Below, piece after piece: positions 1-5,324 of a DNA stretch of 10,291 nt. Source of the DNA: Lutibacter sp. (GTDB lineage: Bacteria > Bacteroidota > Bacteroidia > Flavobacteriales > Flavobacteriaceae). The stretch is from assembly GCA_003516285.1 (NCBI GenBank), contig DPCK01000161.1:1-10291 (forward strand), given 5' to 3'. Position numbers and translations under genes: made by a program. Position 1 is the stretch's first letter; each line of letters starts with the position of its first letter. The notes beneath the pieces are model-generated. The model was not told where the DNA came from and ran no database searches. It saw nothing but the letters and a program-made list of their open reading frames with translations.

Positions 1-64
1 TTAATTTTTTGGAACCGCTTGAATATGTTTTCTCTAAGTTCTGAATGTTTAATATCTTTGTCAT
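1..64 (-). CDS. ABC transporter ATP-binding protein, N-terminal fragment (runs off left edge)
   Basis: A minus-strand frame opens with ATG at 64-62 and stays open to the window edge, giving 21 residues that read MTKILNIQNLEKTYSSGSKK and then Leu. This is the usual opening of ABC transporter ATPases of the LolD/MacB/FtsE type: a short beta strand, 'NLxKxY', then a turn with Gly before the strand that leads to Walker A. Walker A, the Q-loop and the signature would lie outside the window, so the substrate cannot be named. The call rests on this N-terminal pattern alone. The upstream spacer (65-222) shows no exact TAnnTTTG element on the minus strand; the nearest is TATTTTG, one base short. Confidence 0.6.
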   Translation of the reverse strand, partial: MTKILNIQNLEKTYSSGSKKL

Positions 65-222
65 AGTACTGTCTATTTTTCAATTATCAAATCGCTAAAA
101 ACACAAAATATTTTATAGTCCCTTATAAAAACTCGTTACCTGCAAACTGAAACCGTGTAATTTTATTTATAATTTATAATAGCCGCATTACAAACGCTTT
201 GTTTTGTTCGCACAAGTAAGCA

Positions 223-245
223 GGTACTCGTCGCAGACGAGCACC
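223..245. repeat. Short REP-like hairpin, 10-bp stem with 3-nt loop
   Basis: GGTACTCGTC (223-232), loop GCA, then GACGAGCACC (236-245) form a stem with a single A/C mismatch, which becomes a G-U wobble in the minus-strand transcript. It is much richer in G+C than its surroundings and lies beyond the terminator of the aldo/keto reductase gene, so it is not needed to end that transcript. It has no T-run. Its shape resembles REP-like intergenic palindromes; membership in such a family is inference, since only one copy is visible here. Confidence 0.4.
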
Positions 246-251
246 GGAAGG

Positions 252-281
252 AAAAAAAGAGCTACAATAAGGTAGCTCTTT
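252..281 (-). terminator. Intrinsic terminator of the aldo/keto reductase unit
   Basis: On the minus strand AAAGAGCTAC (281-272), loop CTTATT, and GTAGCTCTTT (265-256) make a perfect 10-bp stem. It runs straight into a T-tract that continues to 252. The hairpin begins 21 nt after the reductase stop codon. This is a textbook Rho-independent terminator in position and form. A transcript arriving from the left on the plus strand would meet the same stem without a comparable U-run. Confidence 0.87.
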
Positions 282-302
282 CTGCATATTAAAACTTGAT
301 TT

Positions 303-1259
303 TTAATACCGACTGCCAACTGTTTCTTTTGGCAATGATGCTCTAATAAATTCCAAATCGGCTTGAGAAAGTTCAACATCGTATGCTCCCAAATTTTCTT
401 CCAATCTGTGAATTTTTCTAGTACCTGGAATAGCTGTTATTTCATCATTTTGACTCAAAATCCAAGCAAGGGCAATTTGTGCCTTGGTAGCTCCTTTGTC
501 TTTTGCCACCTGGTCTATCACTTCCACAAATTTGATATTTTCTTTAATGGCTTCATCCGTATATCGTGGATGGTTTAATCTAAAATCGGTTGACTCAAAA
601 TCAGCGCTGCTTTTAATGGCTCCTGTTAAAAAACCTCTTCCTAACGGACTGTATGCCACAAAAGTAATTCCCAGTTCTTTGCAAACATCAAAAATTTCTT
701 GTTCAGGTTCACGACTCCAAAGAGAATATTCTGTTTGTATGGCGGTTATTGGATGAACTTTATGAGCCCTGCGTATGGTTGCTGCATCAACCTCTGACAG
801 ACCAATGTATTTTACTTTTCCTTCTTTGACTAAATCGGCCATTGCTCCAACGGTCTCTTCAATTTCAACATCCTCTGCTTGTCGGTGCATATAATATAAA
901 TCAATGGCTTCTATCCCTAAATTTGTAAGACTTCGTTCGCAAGCCTTTTTAACATAATCAGGTTGCCCATTTATGCCGAGCCATTCGCCATTTTCTCCTC
1001 TCAATACTCCAAATTTTGTTGCCAAAACAACTTGATCCCACTTGCCCTCAAATGCTCTTCTTATTAGTTTTTCATTGGCTCCCCAACCATACATATCGGC
1101 TGTGTCAAAAAAATTAACCCCCAAATCAATGGCTTTGTGCAAAGTTTTAATCGATTCTGATTCGTCAAAAGAACCATAAAACTCCGACATTCCCATACAG
1201 CCCAAACCAATTCGGTTTACGTGTAGCGTACTGTTTCCTAAAATTGTTGATTTTTTCAT
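303..1259 (-). CDS. Aldo/keto reductase family oxidoreductase
   Basis: The 318-residue product is a full-length cytosolic NADPH-dependent aldo/keto reductase (TIM barrel), of the YhdN/IolS-like subgroup that reduces aldehydes and ketones. The catalytic tetrad is visible as Asp52 and Tyr57 (FDTADMYG), Lys82 (LATKFG) and His125 (DLYYMHR). The family signature GLGCMGMSEFYG lies at residues 18-29, and the cofactor phosphate-binding segment IPGTRKIHRLEENLGA is near the C-terminus. ATG at 1259 fits the usual start, with MKKSTILGNSTLHVNRIGLG as the first strands. The gene lies 97 bp downstream of, and on the same strand as, an AraC-family regulator. It has its own promoter candidate (1294-1301) and its own terminator (252-281), so it can form a single-gene unit controlled by that regulator. 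The physiological substrate cannot be told from sequence. Confidence 0.95.
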   Translation of the reverse strand: MKKSTILGNSTLHVNRIGLGCMGMSEFYGSFDESESIKTLHKAIDLGVNFFDTADMYGWGANEKLIRRAFEGKWDQVVLATKFGVLRGENGEWLGINGQPDYVKKACERSLTNLGIEAIDLYYMHRQAEDVEIEETVGAMADLVKEGKVKYIGLSEVDAATIRRAHKVHPITAIQTEYSLWSREPEQEIFDVCKELGITFVAYSPLGRGFLTGAIKSSADFESTDFRLNHPRYTDEAIKENIKFVEVIDQVAKDKGATKAQIALAWILSQNDEITAIPGTRKIHRLEENLGAYDVELSQADLEFIRASLPKETVGSRY

Positions 1260-1293
1260 ATTATATTCTATTTATTTAGTAATTATTTGATAA

Positions 1294-1301
1294 CAAAGGT
1301 A
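1294..1301 (-). promoter_or_regulatory. Bacteroidota -7 promoter element for the aldo/keto reductase
   Basis: The minus strand reads TACCTTTG, an exact match to TAnnTTTG, 34 nt upstream of the reductase ATG. A TTTG lies inside the proximal direct repeat (minus strand, about 1329-1326), 24 nt upstream of the -7 element, slightly farther than the usual -33 spacing. A promoter with an imperfect -33 element next to bound activator sites is a typical activator-dependent arrangement. Confidence 0.6.
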
Positions 1302-1322
1302 AAAAAAATAATAAAAAATTCT

Positions 1323-1358
1323 TTGCAAAAAGCAATCCAATAGTTGCAAAAAACAATC
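1323..1358 (-). promoter_or_regulatory. Tandem direct repeats, probable AraC-family binding sites
   Basis: TTGCAAAAAGCAATC (1323-1337) and TTGCAAAAAACAATC (1344-1358) differ at one of 15 positions and are offset by exactly 21 bp, two helical turns, so both present the same face of the DNA. AraC-family proteins typically bind such same-orientation sites. The proximal repeat ends 21 bp upstream of the TACCTTTG element of the aldo/keto reductase, where it would touch the -33 region. The distal repeat overlaps the stop codon of the araC gene. That the neighbouring regulator is the protein that binds is inference. Confidence 0.6.
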
Positions 1359-2286
1359 AATTACGAAATTTCAAAGGCGAAAGACTTGTGTGTTTTTTGA
1401 AAAAGTTTGAAAAATGAGCCACTTCTTCAAAACCCAAGGCAAAAGCAATTTCAGACACGTTCCATGGGGTTTGATTCAACAAAATTTTAGCCTCTTCAAC
1501 TATTCTGCCATTGATGATTTCTGTTGTTCTTTTGCCGGTAGTTTCTTTCAGCACTTTGTTTAAATGATTGATGTGTATTCCCAAGGTTTTTGCATAATCA
1601 ATGGGTGCTTTTAGTTGAATAGTTTGTGATTCATTTTCAATTGGAAACTGTCTTTCCAACAATTCGATAAACAAAGATGAAATTCTGCCGGAAGCATTTA
1701 CTGAGTTGGTCAAACTTTTCATAGGCGTTAACTTTTGCCCAGTATGTATAAGCTCTAAAACATAATTGCGTAACAAATCATACTTGAAAGCGTAATCAGA
1801 AGACAATTCTGTATCCATTTTTTTGAAAATCAACTCTATTTCAAGGTATTGCCTATCACTCAACTGATAGACAAAATCGCTGTTGGGTTGGTAAATTGGA
1901 AGTTTATCTATCATCAATCCTGTTTTTGATTTAGACAAAAACTCTTTTGTGAACACACAGAAAAATCCTGATTGCTCTTTTGTTTGCGGAAGGTATCGAT
2001 AAGGAACTTTTGGCGTAGCAAACAAAATTCCTTGTTTTTCAATGAGTACAGATTTGCCTGCAAACTCAACGAGGTTTTTGCCTTTTATCAAACTGATTTT
2101 ATAATACAACCTTCGGTTGTAGGCCATTTCAGATTTATTCTTGCTGCTGTGGTAAAACTTTTCACTATCAAAAACATTGAAATGTCCTAAATCATTTGAA
2201 CCATTACTCTCCAATAAAATATCAAGCTGATTACTGCTGTTGCCAAATATTTCTTTATAAAATTCTTTTATGCTTATGTTTTCCAT
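1357..2286 (-). CDS. AraC family transcriptional regulator
   Basis: This 309-residue DNA-binding regulator has an N-terminal sensing half of about 200 residues and a C-terminal AraC-type double helix-turn-helix (about 229-309). The first HTH is seen as YAKTLGIHINHLNKVLKETT. The linker helix contains GRIVEEAKILL, and the second HTH contains VSEIAFALGFEEVAHFSNFF followed by SPLKFRN at the very end, so the family C-terminus is complete. The effector is unknown. I take ATG at 2286 (MENISIKEF) as the start. A frame extension to a TTG at 2301 exists, but it would begin only 8 nt after the -7 element TATCTTTG, too close for a normal leader. The gene is divergent from ohrR and lies upstream of an aldo/keto reductase, its probable target. 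Confidence 0.93.
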   Translation of the reverse strand: MENISIKEFYKEIFGNSSNQLDILLESNGSNDLGHFNVFDSEKFYHSSKNKSEMAYNRRLYYKISLIKGKNLVEFAGKSVLIEKQGILFATPKVPYRYLPQTKEQSGFFCVFTKEFLSKSKTGLMIDKLPIYQPNSDFVYQLSDRQYLEIELIFKKMDTELSSDYAFKYDLLRNYVLELIHTGQKLTPMKSLTNSVNASGRISSLFIELLERQFPIENESQTIQLKAPIDYAKTLGIHINHLNKVLKETTGKRTTEIINGRIVEEAKILLNQTPWNVSEIAFALGFEEVAHFSNFFKKHTSLSPLKFRN

Positions 2287-2308
2287 TATTGCAAAATTCA
2301 AATAATGA

Positions 2309-2316
2309 CAAAGATA
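2309..2316 (-). promoter_or_regulatory. -7 promoter element for the araC gene
   Basis: The minus strand reads TATCTTTG (TAnnTTTG) 22 nt upstream of the ATG at 2286. No TTG element is seen at the usual -33 distance, so this is half of a promoter at best. It does support the ATG at 2286 over the TTG at 2301. Confidence 0.45.
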
Positions 2317-2380
2317 TCAATTTGAAAATGAATTTAGGTAAATGGAGAAAATTTGTTTGTGCATTTAAAAATAGAAAGTT

Positions 2381-2461
2381 ATGACTCACGAGAATACTAA
2401 AAGCACTGCCAATATGGATTTTGCTAAAAAAGGCTGGTTTAGCGCTAAATTGAACATTTGA
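2381..2461 (+). CDS. Possible 26-residue small protein or gene remnant
   Basis: In the 280-bp spacer between araC and ohrR an ATG at 2381 opens a 26-codon frame beginning MTHENTKSTANMDFAKKGWF and ending with TGA at 2459-2461. It follows an A-rich leader, a form Bacteroidota ribosomes use. The composition (Lys-Lys-Gly-Trp-Phe after a polar start) looks like the cytoplasmic N-terminus of a membrane protein, which suggests a leftover 5' end rather than a working gene. No promoter is recognisable and it may be chance. Confidence 0.2.
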   Translation: MTHENTKSTANMDFAKKGWFSAKLNI

Positions 2462-2484
2462 AATTCTAATGAACAGCAATAATA

Positions 2485-2510
2485 ATTTGAACAAATATAT
2501 TTGATCAAAT
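2485..2510 (+). promoter_or_regulatory. Tandem palindromic operator upstream of ohrR
   Basis: Two 12-bp inverted repeats stand side by side: ATTTGAACAAAT (2485-2496, palindromic apart from the two central bases) and ATTTGATCAAAT (2499-2510, perfect), with centres 14 bp apart. They end 29 bp upstream of the ohrR -7 element, across the expected -33 region, where a bound MarR-family dimer would block transcription. AT-rich interrupted palindromes of this kind are normal for MarR/OhrR repressors, which usually autoregulate. The link to OhrR is inference from position. Confidence 0.6.
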
Positions 2511-2539
2511 TAAATTGTGTAAAATATAATTTATTTATT

Positions 2540-2547
2540 TATATTTG
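2540..2547 (+). promoter_or_regulatory. -7 promoter element of the ohrR-gpx operon
   Basis: TATATTTG matches TAnnTTTG exactly. A TTG at 2515-2517 lies 22 bp upstream, within the usual spacing for the -33 element. Transcription would begin near 2553, leaving a leader of about 14 nt before the ATG at 2567. This excludes frames that open farther upstream (2501) as the ohrR start. Confidence 0.62.
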
Positions 2548-2566
2548 CACTGAAATTAATATATCT

Positions 2567-3007
2567 ATGAAAGAGCAATTGAAATTAGCCGATCAGATGT
2601 GCTTCCCTATTTATCTTTTGGCGAAAGAGATTGTAAATCAATACCGCCCTATTTTGGATAAGTTAGAATTGACCTATCCGCAATATTTGGTAATGATTGT
2701 TCTGTGGGAACAGGGTAAACAAACAGTTTCCGAATTGGGAGAAAAACTCAATCTTGACAGTGGCACACTAACGCCATTACTTAAAAGATTGGAGCAAAAG
2801 AAATTCATTTCAAGAAAAAGAAAAAGTACCGATGAACGTGTCGTTGAGATTTCAACCACAGCGTTAGGAGACAATTTGCACAAAAAAGCAGTTCAAGTTC
2901 CTCAGCAACTTGCTGATTCAATATGTATTTCAATTGATGATTTTCAGAACTTAAAAATTAACATAGAGAATATTCTTACAAATATTAACAACAATATAAA
3001 CAAATAA
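2567..3007 (+). CDS. ohrR: MarR family organic-peroxide-sensing regulator (OhrR type)
   Basis: The 146-residue product is a winged-helix MarR dimer that represses until its cysteine is oxidised by organic hydroperoxide. The N-terminus LADQMCFPIY places Cys12 as the sensor. The two tyrosines that hydrogen-bond it in Bacillus OhrR are at Tyr26 (NQYRPIL) and Tyr37 (LTYPQY), with the same 14- and 25-residue spacing from Cys. The recognition region LDSGTLTPLLKRLEQ and the wing with TDERVVEIS are canonical. A second cysteine, Cys120, lies in the C-terminal half, so a two-Cys mechanism as in Xanthomonas OhrR is possible. The start at 2567 is chosen because the promoter element lies at 2540-2547 and the OhrR family begins here. 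A glutathione peroxidase gene begins 3 bp after the stop, replacing the ohr gene that usually accompanies ohrR. Confidence 0.92.
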   Translation: MKEQLKLADQMCFPIYLLAKEIVNQYRPILDKLELTYPQYLVMIVLWEQGKQTVSELGEKLNLDSGTLTPLLKRLEQKKFISRKRKSTDERVVEISTTALGDNLHKKAVQVPQQLADSICISIDDFQNLKINIENILTNINNNINK

Positions 3008-3010
3008 ATT

Positions 3011-3598
3011 ATGGCAACATTCAAACAAGAAGTTTTGCGTTTTTTTTATCCGCTTATTCGCAAAATGGCTAAAGGCGGTAAAAACGGAACGGTTTTAAAC
3101 AATAATAATAAAACTGCACCAATAATTCCTTTTTACGAACAAAAGGCAACATTGAACAATGGAAAACCGATTGACTTTTCCACCTATGCAGGAAAGAAAG
3201 TTTTAATTGTAAATACTGCTTCAAATTGTGGTTACACAGGACAATATGCCGAATTACAAAAACTGCATGAAACATTGGGCGAAAAACTGGCTATAATTGC
3301 CTTCCCTGCCAACGATTTTAAAGAACAGGAAAAAAGTAATGACAACGAAATTTCACAATTTTGCCAACTGAATTATGGCGTAACTTTCCCGATAGCAAAG
3401 AAAGGAGTTGTAATAAAAAAAGAGGAGCAACATCCTGTTTTTAAATGGCTTACAAACAGCAAAGCAAATGGCTGGAACAACCATCAGCCCGATTGGAATT
3501 TCAGTAAGTATGTGATTGACGAGAAAGGAAATCTCACAAATTATTTCGGGCCTTCAATTTCGCCTTTGGACAATGAATTTTTGAAAGCAGTTGAATAA
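3011..3598 (+). CDS. Glutathione peroxidase family thiol peroxidase
   Basis: This is a 195-residue peroxidase of the GPx/BtuE family, which reduces hydroperoxides and in bacteria usually draws electrons from thioredoxin. A 45-residue basic N-terminal extension precedes the thioredoxin-like fold. The peroxidatic cysteine is Cys73 (NTASNCGYTGQY), a cysteine (resolving type) is Cys118 (FCQLNYGVTFPI), and Trp162-Asn163 of the WNF motif are present. The FPxNQF motif reads FPANDF, so the catalytic Gln of the classical tetrad is replaced by Asp102; this may be normal in the Bacteroidota subgroup. The gene is co-transcribed with ohrR (3-bp gap) and would be induced when OhrR is oxidised. The N-terminal stretch FKQEVLRFFYPLIRK could be an amphipathic helix rather than a signal peptide, so a cytoplasmic location is more likely. 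Confidence 0.93.
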   Translation: MATFKQEVLRFFYPLIRKMAKGGKNGTVLNNNNKTAPIIPFYEQKATLNNGKPIDFSTYAGKKVLIVNTASNCGYTGQYAELQKLHETLGEKLAIIAFPANDFKEQEKSNDNEISQFCQLNYGVTFPIAKKGVVIKKEEQHPVFKWLTNSKANGWNNHQPDWNFSKYVIDEKGNLTNYFGPSISPLDNEFLKAVE

Positions 3599-3797
3599 TT
3601 ACGAGTAAATGCAACCTTTCTAAATAAGTTACCATCAGCATATAGCCGTGTATCGCAACTAACAAATGGCCTAAAATAAGAAAAAAAATGTCGTTTCTTG
3701 TCACAAAACGATTTGACTTTCCGAGACTTGAGTTTTCTAAGTTGTTCCAAGTTATTTATCAGCCAACAGCACAAAAAAATGAAGTTTTAGTCTATAT

Positions 3798-3835
3798 GGG
3801 CATTTTTGTTTTTGCCACAAAGAAAAATCCTGCCC
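3798..3835 (-). terminator. Imperfect hairpin downstream of the hxlR-type gene (weak terminator candidate)
   Basis: The minus strand pairs GGGCA...TTTTT..TTTG with CAAA..AAAAATGCCC across a TGG loop, with bulges, beginning about 35 nt after the stop of the HxlR-family gene. There is no clear T-run after it, so terminator function is doubtful. It lies between the convergent gpx and hxlR-type genes. The rest of that 271-bp spacer (3599-3869) holds no gene or strong signal that I can support. Confidence 0.28.
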
Positions 3836-3869
3836 AAGACACTTAAAAAGGCCTAATTCCAAGATATTA

Positions 3870-4259
3870 TTAATCCTCAACATCTTCTGAAATTTTTTGA
3901 TTTTTTCCAATAACTCTTTCTCGGTGCTGCTTTCCCCATGTAATCATGGCATCCAAAACCGCATTGAGCGACCTCCCAGACGCTGAAAGTTCATATTCTA
4001 CCTTAACCGGTATGGTGCTCTGAACAGTTCTGGTTATTATGCTATTGATTTCCAGATCCTTCAATTCTTTGGATAGCATACGAGGCGTGATTTTGGGAAT
4101 TTCTCTTTCCAATTCCTTAAATCGTTTCTTCCCATAAAGCAAAGAACCTATTATGGGCAGTTTCCATTTTCCGTTCAGTACATTCATGGTGTCATTAATG
4201 GCTAACACAAACTCGCCTGAACACTTCTTTATTTGCGTTAATTGTGATACGTTACTCAT
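3870..4259 (-). CDS. HxlR family transcriptional regulator with N-terminal cysteine
   Basis: The 129-residue winged-helix regulator has the HxlR/DUF24 core GKWKLPIIGSLLYGKKRFKE at about 30-49, then ITPRMLSKELKDLE (recognition helix) and a wing ending in VEYELSASG. Its only cysteine is Cys13, just ahead of the DNA-binding domain. In Bacillus the family members YodB (Cys6), CatR (Cys7) and HypR (Cys14) sense quinones, diamide or hypochlorite through this position. By analogy this protein probably senses electrophiles or disulfide stress; that is inference. It is transcribed divergently from a QOR2-like quinone reductase across a 125-bp spacer holding palindromic half-sites, which matches the usual autoregulatory layout of this family. 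ATG at 4259 is the natural start. Confidence 0.93.
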   Translation of the reverse strand: MSNVSQLTQIKKCSGEFVLAINDTMNVLNGKWKLPIIGSLLYGKKRFKELEREIPKITPRMLSKELKDLEINSIITRTVQSTIPVKVEYELSASGRSLNAVLDAMITWGKQHRERVIGKNQKISEDVED

Positions 4260-4284
4260 TTGATATTCTATTTTATTGAGATAT

Positions 4285-4332
4285 ACTAAAGTATAGCACT
4301 ATACTTTGGTGTATTGGTTACTAAAGTATAGC
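4285..4332. promoter_or_regulatory. Operator with three AAAGTATAG half-sites between hxlR-type and quinone reductase genes
   Basis: AAAGTATAG (4288-4296), spacer CA, and CTATACTTT (4299-4307) form a perfect 9-bp inverted repeat. A third half-site, in the same orientation as the first, lies at 4323-4331. The 13-mer ACTAAAGTATAGC occurs identically at 4285-4297 and 4320-4332, 35 bp apart. The third copy ends 10 bp before the -7 element of the rightward promoter. The inverted repeat lies 29-50 bp upstream of the hxlR-type ATG, so one dimeric regulator could control both directions. Binding by the adjacent HxlR-family protein is inference. Confidence 0.66.
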
Positions 4333-4341
4333 AAAAGTACG

Positions 4342-4349
4342 TATATTTG
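4342..4349 (+). promoter_or_regulatory. -7 promoter element for the quinone reductase operon
   Basis: TATATTTG matches TAnnTTTG, 35 nt upstream of the ATG at 4385. No well-spaced TTG -33 element is seen; a TTGG at 4314-4317 is 25 bp or so away. The operator half-site at 4323-4331 occupies the place where the -33 contact would be. Confidence 0.55.
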
Positions 4350-4384
4350 AATTATTAAAATTAATTTCACTAAAAAATAAAACA

Positions 4385-5266
4385 ATGAGTAAAATTTTTA
4401 TCACCGGAGCAACAGGACAATTAGGAAAAGCAACTATTGGCTTTCTGTTACAAAAAGGAATTGCAGCCAATGAGATTTCAGCATTGGCGAGAAATGAAGG
4501 TAAGGCAGCAGCATTAAAATCTAAAGGAATAAATGTAAAAATAGGCACCTATGATGATGTTGATTCCCTGCACTCGGCAATGCAAGGTATAGAAACGATG
4601 CTTCTGATTTCTTCCAGCGAAATGACCAAAAGCAGAGCGATCCAGCACATCAATGCGATCAAAGCTGCAAAAGAAAATGGCGTGAAGAATATCATCTATA
4701 CCGGTTTTATGCGAACCCATGAAGACCCAGAATCTCCACTTTGGTTTATAGCCGAAGATCATGTGGAAACCGAAAAATACCTTAAAGAATCTGGAATTAC
4801 CTATACCATTTTTGCAAATGGTTTTTATATGGATATGTTGATGGATTATGTGGGGGAACAGATATTGGAAAGCAAAACCATTTTTGTTCCGGCAGGCGAG
4901 GGAAAAATAAATTTTGTGCTGCGTAACGAAGTTGCTGAGGCACTTGCTAATGTGCTAACTACAAACGGGCACGAAAATAAAACATACAACATCGGTATCG
5001 AACAACCAGTGTCGTTTGTGGAAATTGCCAATTACATTTCAGAACTTACCGGAGTTGCAATCAATTATGTTTCTCCCGAACCCGAAGTTTATCTGCAAAC
5101 CTTATTGAAATATGGTGTTCCGGAGGATTACGCACGTATGTTTACAGCATTTGCAGTTGCTTTTGCTGCCGATACTATGAATGTTTCTACAATTGATTTA
5201 ACACAACTACTAGGCCGTAAACCCACTACAGTTAAAGAATATCTTTCGTCAAAATTTAAAAAATAG
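4385..5266 (+). CDS. Atypical SDR / NmrA-like NAD(P)H:quinone oxidoreductase (QOR2 type)
   Basis: The 293-residue cytosolic Rossmann-fold protein resembles E. coli QorB/YtfG (QOR2), which reduces quinones with NADPH. The dinucleotide motif GATGQLG is at residues 8-14, followed by ALARN with Arg36 where an NADPH 2'-phosphate contact is expected. LLISSSE lies at 73-79, and DHVETEKYLKESGITYT with NGFYMD forms the substrate-side region. The C-terminal LLGRKPTTVKEYLSSKF matches the QOR2 end, so the protein is complete. It is the first gene of the plus-strand series and faces the HxlR-family gene. HxlR proteins often control quinone or azo reductases in this layout. Without biochemical data, other NmrA-like reductase activities remain possible. 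Confidence 0.93.
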   Translation: MSKIFITGATGQLGKATIGFLLQKGIAANEISALARNEGKAAALKSKGINVKIGTYDDVDSLHSAMQGIETMLLISSSEMTKSRAIQHINAIKAAKENGVKNIIYTGFMRTHEDPESPLWFIAEDHVETEKYLKESGITYTIFANGFYMDMLMDYVGEQILESKTIFVPAGEGKINFVLRNEVAEALANVLTTNGHENKTYNIGIEQPVSFVEIANYISELTGVAINYVSPEPEVYLQTLLKYGVPEDYARMFTAFAVAFAADTMNVSTIDLTQLLGRKPTTVKEYLSSKFKK

Positions 5267-5324
5267 AAAATTATTAATACTGAAAGATTAAACTAAAATT
5301 CGAACACTCTAAAAAATTATTCCC

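Noticed and set aside
188..379. 63-codon minus-strand frame crossing the end of the aldo/keto reductase and its terminator
   Set aside because: It overlaps a well-supported gene and reads through the terminator hairpin, so it is a shadow.
2287..2301. TTG start for the araC gene giving MNFAI before MENIS
   Set aside because: It would start about 8 nt after the -7 element and uses a rare start codon; ATG at 2286 is preferable.
2501..2566. Upstream extension of ohrR by 22 codons
   Set aside because: The extension covers the operator and the -7 element, and the OhrR family begins at the Met at 2567.
3541..3774. 77-codon minus-strand frame downstream of the peroxidase gene
   Set aside because: It overlaps the certain 3' end of the peroxidase and shows no domain; the intergenic part might be a worn repeat but I could not support this.
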